In this document: in pieces, positions 4,853 through 13,870 of the stretch | How positions within the stretch are numbered: position 1 is the stretch's first letter | How the letters are laid out: every line of letters starts with the position of its first letter | NCBI GenBank assembly: GCA_038532435.1 | Contig: JBCBAP010000076.1 | Location: 1 to 13,870 of the forward strand | Length of the DNA stretch: 13,870 bases | Direction: 5' to 3' | Source: JBCBAP01 sp038532435 | GTDB lineage: Bacteria; Pseudomonadota; Alphaproteobacteria; Rhodobacterales; Rhodobacteraceae | The notes under the pieces: model-generated | Seen by the model: only the letters and a program-made list of their open reading frames with translations | What the model was told of the DNA's origin: nothing | Database searches by the model: none | Position numbers and translations under genes: made by a program

Positions 4853-7800
4853 TTACTCGACGATGTCCGCGGGGGCGTCCATTGGCATCTCCAGCGGATC
4901 GCCCGCCTCGAGTGCCAGTTCGGCCTCGTCCTGCTTGGCCGCGATGATCTTCGCATCGCGCTCCTGCGCCACACGCTTGATCTGATGGGTGGCACCACCG
5001 GTACCCGCCGGAATGAGACGGCCGACGATGACGTTTTCCTTCAGACCGATCAGGCGGTCGCGCTTGCCCTGGGTCGATGCCTCGGTGAGCACCCGGGTGG
5101 TCTCCTGGAACGACGCCGCAGAGATGAACGAGCGCGTCTGCAGCGACGCTTTGGTGATGCCAAGCAGGACCGGAGCGCCCTTCGCTGGTGCGCGGCCCTC
5201 GGCAATCGCCTTCTCGTTCGCCTCGTCGAACTCGATCTTGTCGACCTGCTCGCCCTTCAGAAGCGTCGTGCCGCCGGACTCGAAGATCTCCCACTTCTGC
5301 AGCATCTGGCGAACGATCACCTCGATGTGCTTGTCGTTGATCTTCACGCCCTGAAGGCGGTAGACGTCCTGCACCTCGTTGATGAGGTAGTTGGCCAGCG
5401 CCTCGATCCCAAGAATGGCGAGGATGTCATGGGGGGCAGGGTTGCCGTCCATGATGTAGTCGCCCTTCTGCACGAAGTCGCCTTCCTGCACCGGGATGTG
5501 CTTGCCCTTCGGCACGAGGTACTCGACCGGATCCATGGAGTCGTCCACAGGCTCAAGCGTGATGCGACGCTTGTTCTTGTAGTCGCGCCCGAAGCGGACA
5601 TAGCCGTCGATCTCCGCGATGATCGCGTGGTCCTTCGGACGCCGCGCCTCGAAGAGTTCGGCGACCCGCGGCAGACCACCAGTGATGTCCTTGGTCTTCG
5701 CACCTTCACGCGGAATACGCGCCAGCACGTCGCCCGCCTTCATCTCCTGACCATCTTCGATCGACAGGATCGCGTCGACGGACATCGGGTAGGTCGCCGG
5801 GTTGCCGTTGTCGAGCCGGATCGGATCGCCGCTCGCATCCATCAGGATGATCTCCGGCTTCAGATCATTGCCCTTCGGCGCGGACCGCCAGTCGGTCACG
5901 ATCTTCTGGCTGATCCCGGTGGCCTCGTCGGTCTCGTCACGGACAGAGATGCCCGCGGTGAGATCGACGAACTTCGCCGTACCGTCCTTCTCCGCGATGA
6001 TGGGAAGGGTGTAAGGATCCCACTCCGCGAGCTTGTCGCCGCGCGCGATTTCCTGCCCTTCCTTGACCAGCAGCGTGGAGCCGTAGGCAAGCTTGTACTC
6101 GCCGCGGACCACATCATTGTCGCCAACGATGGAGATCACGCAATTCCGGCCCAGCACGATGACTTCGCCGGAGCTGTTGGTGATCAGCTGCGGATTGTCG
6201 ATCCGTGCCTTACCCGCCTGCGTCGCTTCAACGAACGACTGGCTGCCCGCCTGGGCAATCCCGCCGATGTGGAAGGTCCGCATGGTGAGCTGCGTTCCCG
6301 GCTCTCCGATGGACTGTGCCGCGATGATGCCGACAGCCTCACCTGGGTTCACCATGGTGCCACGTGCAAGGTCGCGCCCGTAGCACTTGGCACAGATGCC
6401 ATCGTCCGCCTCGCAAACCAGCGGCGAGCGGATCTGAACGGTTTGCACACCAGCCGCCTCGACCACGTCCGCGAGACGCTCGTCGATCAGCTCGTTGCGC
6501 TTGACCAGCACGCGGGACTGATCCGCCGGATCGAGAACATCCTCGGCGGAGACACGGCCGAGCACCCGCTCGCTGAGCGGTGCAACGACGTCGCCGTCGG
6601 TGACAACTGCACCGACGGTGATGAACTTGTCCGTTCCGCAATCGTCGATCTTGACGATGCAGTCCTGGGCCACGTCCACCAGACGCCGGGTGAGGTACCC
6701 GGAGTTCGCTGTCTTGAGCGCCGTATCGGCCAGACCCTTACGCGCACCGTGGGAGGAGTTGAAGTACTCCGCCACTGTGAGGCCTTCCTTGAAGTTCGAC
6801 ACGATCGGCGTTTCGATGATCTCGCCGGACGGCTTGGCCATCAGGCCGCGCATGCCGCCGAGCTGCTTCATCTGCGCCGGAGAGCCCCGCGCCCCGGAGT
6901 GGGACATCATGTAGACCGAGTTCGGCTCGAGCTGGCGCCCTTCCTCATCGATCTTCACGGAGCTGATCTCGCCCATCATCGCTTCCGCCACATCGTCGGA
7001 GCACTTGGACCAGGCGTCGACCACCTTGTTGTACTTCTCGCCCTGGGTAATCAGGCCGTCCATGTACTGGCGCTCGAACTCCTTAACCTGGTCGCGCACG
7101 CCCTCCACGATGTTCCACTTCGTGTCGGGGATGACCATGTCGTCCTTGCCGAAGGAGATGCCCGCCTTGAACGCTTCGCGGAAGCCGAGGGTCATGATCT
7201 GATCGCAGAAGATGACCGACTCTTTCTGGCCCGCGTGGCGGTAGACGGTGTCGATGACCTCACCAACCTCTTTCTTCCGCAGGAGGCGGTTGACGAGGTC
7301 GAACGGGATCTTCGCGTTCTTCGGCAGCAGGTTGCCAAGGCGCAGACGGCCCGGGGTGGTCTCGAACCGCTTGAACACGGTCTCCCCGTTCTCATCCACC
7401 TGCTCGATCCGTGCGGTGATCTTCGTGTGCAGGTGCACAAGCCCAGCCTCGAGCGCGTGGTCCACTTCCTCGAGCGAGGAGAACACCATGCCCTCGCCCT
7501 TCTCTCCCTCACGCATGAGCGTGATGTAGTAGAGACCGAGAATCATATCCTGCGACGGCACGATGATCGGCTTGCCGTTCGCGGGGCTGAGGACGTTGTT
7601 GGTGGACATCATCAGCACGCGCGCTTCGAGCTGCGCCTCGAGCGAGAGCGGCACGTGGACCGCCATCTGGTCCCCGTCGAAGTCCGCGTTGAACGCGGAG
7701 CAGACCAGCGGGTGAAGCTGGATCGCCTTGCCTTCGATGAGTACGGGCTCGAACGCCTGGATGCCGAGGCGGTGCAGGGTCGGTGCACGGTTCAGCAGCA

Positions 7801-9070
7801 CCGGATGCTCCCGGATCACCTCGTCGAGGATGTCCCAGACCTCCGGACGCTCCTTTTCCACCAGCTTCTTCGCCTGCTTGACGGTCGAGGACAGGCCCTT
7901 CGCATCGAGGCGGCTGTAGATGAACGGCTTGAACAGTTCGAGCGCCATCTTCTTCGGCAGGCCGCACTGGTGCAGCTTCAGCTCCGGACCTGTCACGATC
8001 ACAGAACGGCCGGAGAAGTCGACCCGCTTGCCCAGAAGGTTCTGGCGGAAGCGGCCCTGCTTACCCTTCAGCATGTCGGAGAGGGACTTCAGCGGACGCT
8101 TGTTCGCGCCCGTGATCACCCGACCCCGGCGGCCATTGTCGAAGAGCGCGTCCACGGCTTCCTGAAGCATCCGCTTTTCGTTGCGGATGATGATGTCCGG
8201 CGCGCGCAGCTCGATCAGCCGCTTGAGGCGGTTGTTCCGGTTGATCACACGGCGGTAAAGGTCGTTGAGGTCCGACGTTGCGAACCGGCCCCCGTCGAGC
8301 GGCACCAGCGGGCGCAGTTCCGGCGGGATGACCGGCACAACCGTCAGGATCATCCACTCCGGGCGGTTGCCGGAATCGAGAAAGTTCTCGACGAGCTTCA
8401 GGCGCTTGATGATCTTCTTGGGCTTAAGCTCACCGGTCGCCTCCGCGAGGTCCGCGCGCAACTGCTCGGCCTCCGCATCGAGGTCGATTTCCGCGAGCAT
8501 CTCACGGATCGCCTCCGCACCGATGCCGGCGCGGAACGCGTCCGCGCCGTACTGGTCTTCCGCGTCGAGATACTCTTCCTCGGTCAGAAGCTGCCCGCGC
8601 ACCAGGTCCGTGAGGCCGGGCTCGATGACAACATACTGTTCGAAGTAGAGGATCCGCTCCAGATCGCGGAGCGTCATGTCGAGCATCAGACCGATGCGGG
8701 AGGGCAGCGACTTCAGGAACCAGATGTGCGCGACCGGGGCGGCAAGCTCGATGTGGCCCATCCGCTCACGACGCACCTTCTGGAGCGTGACTTCAACACC
8801 GCACTTTTCGCAGGTCACCCCGCGATACTTCATGCGCTTGTACTTTCCGCACAGGCACTCGTAGTCCTTGATCGGACCGAAAATGCGGGCGCAGAAAAGC
8901 CCGTCCCGCTCCGGCTTGAACGTGCGGTAGTTGATGGTCTCGGGCTTTTTGATCTCGCCGAAGGACCAGCTCAGAATGCGCTCCGGCGAGGCCAAGGAAA
9001 TCTTGATCTCATCGAAGGTTTTGAGCGGCGCCGTCGGGTTGAACGGGTTGTTCATGATCTCTTGGTTCAT
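4853..9070 (-). CDS. rpoC: DNA-directed RNA polymerase subunit beta'
   Basis: Beta' forms the clamp and half of the active-site cleft of RNA polymerase and holds the catalytic magnesium. The product is 1405 residues, close to E. coli (1407), so no lineage insertion or split is present. Visible signatures are the N-terminal zinc cluster Cys72, Cys74, Cys87, Cys90; the sigma-binding clamp helices around RNNRLKRLIELRAPD; the catalytic NADFDGD with Asp463, Asp465 and Asp467; the bridge-helix and trigger-loop region with GARGSPAQMKQLGGMRG; and the second zinc cluster Cys811, Cys886, Cys893, Cys896. The start MNQEIMNNPFNPTAPLKTFD agrees with alphaproteobacterial homologues. A usable AAAGGA ribosome binding site lies about ten bases upstream. 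It follows rpoB after 89 bases and ends the operon at a strong terminator. Confidence 0.99.
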   Translation of the reverse strand: MNQEIMNNPFNPTAPLKTFDEIKISLASPERILSWSFGEIKKPETINYRTFKPERDGLFCARIFGPIKDYECLCGKYKRMKYRGVTCEKCGVEVTLQKVRRERMGHIELAAPVAHIWFLKSLPSRIGLMLDMTLRDLERILYFEQYVVIEPGLTDLVRGQLLTEEEYLDAEDQYGADAFRAGIGAEAIREMLAEIDLDAEAEQLRADLAEATGELKPKKIIKRLKLVENFLDSGNRPEWMILTVVPVIPPELRPLVPLDGGRFATSDLNDLYRRVINRNNRLKRLIELRAPDIIIRNEKRMLQEAVDALFDNGRRGRVITGANKRPLKSLSDMLKGKQGRFRQNLLGKRVDFSGRSVIVTGPELKLHQCGLPKKMALELFKPFIYSRLDAKGLSSTVKQAKKLVEKERPEVWDILDEVIREHPVLLNRAPTLHRLGIQAFEPVLIEGKAIQLHPLVCSAFNADFDGDQMAVHVPLSLEAQLEARVLMMSTNNVLSPANGKPIIVPSQDMILGLYYITLMREGEKGEGMVFSSLEEVDHALEAGLVHLHTKITARIEQVDENGETVFKRFETTPGRLRLGNLLPKNAKIPFDLVNRLLRKKEVGEVIDTVYRHAGQKESVIFCDQIMTLGFREAFKAGISFGKDDMVIPDTKWNIVEGVRDQVKEFERQYMDGLITQGEKYNKVVDAWSKCSDDVAEAMMGEISSVKIDEEGRQLEPNSVYMMSHSGARGSPAQMKQLGGMRGLMAKPSGEIIETPIVSNFKEGLTVAEYFNSSHGARKGLADTALKTANSGYLTRRLVDVAQDCIVKIDDCGTDKFITVGAVVTDGDVVAPLSERVLGRVSAEDVLDPADQSRVLVKRNELIDERLADVVEAAGVQTVQIRSPLVCEADDGICAKCYGRDLARGTMVNPGEAVGIIAAQSIGEPGTQLTMRTFHIGGIAQAGSQSFVEATQAGKARIDNPQLITNSSGEVIVLGRNCVISIVGDNDVVRGEYKLAYGSTLLVKEGQEIARGDKLAEWDPYTLPIIAEKDGTAKFVDLTAGISVRDETDEATGISQKIVTDWRSAPKGNDLKPEIILMDASGDPIRLDNGNPATYPMSVDAILSIEDGQEMKAGDVLARIPREGAKTKDITGGLPRVAELFEARRPKDHAIIAEIDGYVRFGRDYKNKRRITLEPVDDSMDPVEYLVPKGKHIPVQEGDFVQKGDYIMDGNPAPHDILAILGIEALANYLINEVQDVYRLQGVKINDKHIEVIVRQMLQKWEIFESGGTTLLKGEQVDKIEFDEANEKAIAEGRAPAKGAPVLLGITKASLQTRSFISAASFQETTRVLTEASTQGKRDRLIGLKENVIVGRLIPAGTGGATHQIKRVAQERDAKIIAAKQDEAELALEAGDPLEMPMDAPADIVE

Positions 9071-9091
9071 AACCGTTTGATCCTTTCAGAA

Positions 9092-9106
9092 CCGGGCAGG
9101 GCCCGG
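9092..9106 (-). other. Short hairpin next to the rpoC ribosome binding site
   Basis: CCGGGC (9092-9097) and GCCCGG (9101-9106) form a perfect 6-bp stem with a 3-nt loop. On the transcript it ends five bases before the AAAGGA of the rpoC ribosome binding site. It may keep the initiation region open or modulate its use; this is inferred from position only. Confidence 0.5.
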
Positions 9107-9126
9107 CGAATAACGTTCGGGTCGAA

Positions 9127-9151
9127 GGCGTGGCGGCCGTCCCGCCACGCC
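9127..9151 (-). other. Strong hairpin just after the rpoB stop codon
   Basis: GGCGTGGCGG (9127-9136) and CCGCCACGCC (9142-9151) form a perfect 10-bp stem with a 5-nt loop. The stem can be extended outward by TCG/CGA across a two-base bulge. It begins a few bases after the rpoB stop codon (9162-9160). The bases after it on the minus strand (TTCGACCCGAACG) contain no T-run, so full termination is unlikely. It may be an RNA processing or stability element in the rpoBC message. Confidence 0.6.
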
Positions 9152-9159
9152 CGACGGCA

Positions 9160-13263
<4,104 letters not shown>

Positions 13264-13399
13264 GAAAGGTGTCACCTCATGCTGCATGTCCACACGGCCC
13301 GGCGGGAACGGCCTGCGGACACTCCGCTGTCAGATTACGGACCCAATACCGAACGCGCTCCCACACGCGCTCACCCGAGTTCCACGCATCTGTCTGGAG

Positions 13400-13413
13400 G
13401 CTCTCGCAAGAGC
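13400..13413 (-). other. UNCG-type hairpin in the rplL-rpoB spacer
   Basis: GCTCT and AGAGC form a perfect 5-bp stem. On the minus-strand transcript the loop is TGCG, which fits the stable UNCG tetraloop pattern, although the closing pair is U-A. It is the third hairpin, counting from rplL, in the 239-nt spacer before rpoB. Confidence 0.4.
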
Positions 13414-13432
13414 ATCCAAAGAGAGACGTGAA

Positions 13433-13462
13433 GGCTGGACCCACACAAATATGGGACCAGCC
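13433..13462 (-). other. Long stem-loop in the rplL-rpoB spacer
   Basis: GGCTGG (13433-13438) pairs with CCAGCC (13457-13462), and CCCA (13440-13443) with TGGG (13452-13455), separated by one mismatch and enclosing an 8-nt loop. The 10-bp stem sits mid-spacer. In E. coli the corresponding spacer carries a partial terminator and an RNase III site that lower rpoBC expression relative to the ribosomal proteins. The position suggests a similar role here, by inference. Confidence 0.5.
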
Positions 13463-13473
13463 AGTGTTTTCAA
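13446..13473 (-). promoter_or_regulatory. Weak candidate internal promoter before rpoB
   Basis: On the minus strand TTGAAA (13473-13468, five of six matches to -35) is followed after 16 bases by TATTTG (13451-13446, three of six matches to -10). It would start transcription inside the spacer, giving rpoBC a source independent of rplL. The -10 overlaps the loop of the 13433-13462 stem. Evidence is weak. Confidence 0.22.
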
Positions 13474-13478
13474 GCCCT

Positions 13479-13497
13479 CGCGGGGACGCGCCCCGCG
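13479..13497 (-). other. GC-rich hairpin just after the rplL stop
   Basis: CGCGGGG (13479-13485) and CCCCGCG (13491-13497) form a perfect 7-bp stem with a 5-nt loop, extendable by CTC/GAG across a two-base bulge. It begins within a few bases of the rplL stop codon. The following minus-strand bases (AGGGCTTGAAAAC) lack a T-run, so it may stabilise the 3' end of the ribosomal-protein message or act as a partial attenuator. Confidence 0.5.
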
Positions 13498-13502
13498 GGA
13501 GA

Positions 13503-13870
13503 TTACTTAAGCTCGACTTCCGCGCCTGCTTCTTCGAGCTTCTTCTTGATCTCTTCGGCTTCGTCCTTCGCGCAGCCTTCCTTGACGGCTTTGCCGCCGG
13601 CTTCCACGAGTTCCTTCGCCTCTTTCAGGCCCAGGCCGGTGATGGCGCGAACCTCTTTGATGACGTTGATTTTCTTGTCGCCAGCCGCCTTGAGGATGAC
13701 GTCAAATTCGGTCTTCTCCTCAGCCGCTTCACCAGCGCCATCCCCTGCCGGGCCAGTCATCATCACTGCGCCGCCAGCGGCAGGCTCGATGCCGTACTCG
13801 TCCTTCAGGATCGTCTTCAGTTCTTGTGCTTCGAGCAGGGTCAGACCGACGATTTGCTCTGCAAGTGCTT
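13503..13870 (-). CDS. rplL: 50S ribosomal protein L7/L12 (bL12), start cut by window edge
   Basis: bL12 forms the flexible stalk of the large subunit that recruits and activates translational GTPases such as EF-G and EF-Tu, both encoded nearby. The reading frame is open from the right edge: 121 residues are visible, starting ALAEQIVGLTLLEAQELK (N-terminal dimerisation domain). A Gly/Ala hinge (GIEPAAGGAVMMTGPAGDG) follows. The C-terminal domain begins EKTEFDVILKAAGDKKINVIK and runs to LEEAGAEVELK. About five residues are missing at the start. An apparent internal start at 13766 lies in the hinge and should not be used. A cysteine in the C-terminal domain (KEGCAKDEA) is unusual, as most homologues have V or another residue there. 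The gene is upstream of rpoB on the same strand, as in the rplKAJL-rpoBC operon. Confidence 0.97.
   Translation of the reverse strand, partial: ALAEQIVGLTLLEAQELKTILKDEYGIEPAAGGAVMMTGPAGDGAGEAAEEKTEFDVILKAAGDKKINVIKEVRAITGLGLKEAKELVEAGGKAVKEGCAKDEAEEIKKKLEEAGAEVELK

Noticed and set aside
4005..5294. Minus-strand open frame of 429 codons covering the Hint gene and the rpoC 3' end
   Set aside because: It spans the rpoC terminator and runs out of frame through the rpoC end. Its composition is low-complexity and Arg/Gly-rich, and the plus-strand Hint frame has clear domain motifs instead.
13503..13766. Short 87-residue reading of rplL starting in the hinge
   Set aside because: The frame is open upstream to the window edge and encodes the conserved N-terminal domain, so the internal start is an artefact.

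Overview
The window is a chromosomal housekeeping segment of a GC-rich alphaproteobacterium. It is most probably a member of the Rhodobacterales/Rhodobacteraceae. This rests on the RpoB, RpoC and S12 N-termini, a 123-residue S12, and a Hint_2-type protein of the kind common in that group. Species was not determined.

Layout from right to left, which is the direction of transcription for all housekeeping genes (minus strand): rplL (bL12, cut by the right edge), a 239-nt spacer with three hairpins, rpoB, an 89-nt spacer with two hairpins, rpoC, and a strong intrinsic terminator. This is the distal part of the rplKAJL-rpoBC (beta) operon. After an interruption comes the str operon: a sigma70-like promoter with a perfect TTGACA -35 box, a leader of about 171 nt with three stem-loops, then rpsL (S12), rpsG (S7), fusA (EF-G) and tuf (EF-Tu, only the first 18 codons, cut by the left edge). 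These genes supply RNA polymerase subunits, small-subunit ribosomal proteins and elongation factors, so together they set transcription and translation capacity.

The one accessory element lies between the two operons. It is a single plus-strand gene (3462-4685) encoding a 407-residue protein with an N-terminal lamin-tail-like domain and a C-terminal Hint (Hedgehog/intein-like) domain. It is convergent with rpoC and divergent from rpsL. It is the only gene in the window that is not core machinery and the best candidate for new biology, although Hint_2 proteins as a class are already known.

The rest is conventional. The very long open frames antisense to rpoB, rpoC and fusA are GC-bias shadows. 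No tRNA, rRNA, insertion sequence, CRISPR array or phage gene was seen. The secondary observations concern RNA structure: nearly every intercistronic gap longer than 50 nt holds GC-rich hairpins, and the 12-nt rpsL-rpsG gap leaves no room for the S7 feedback site known from E. coli.
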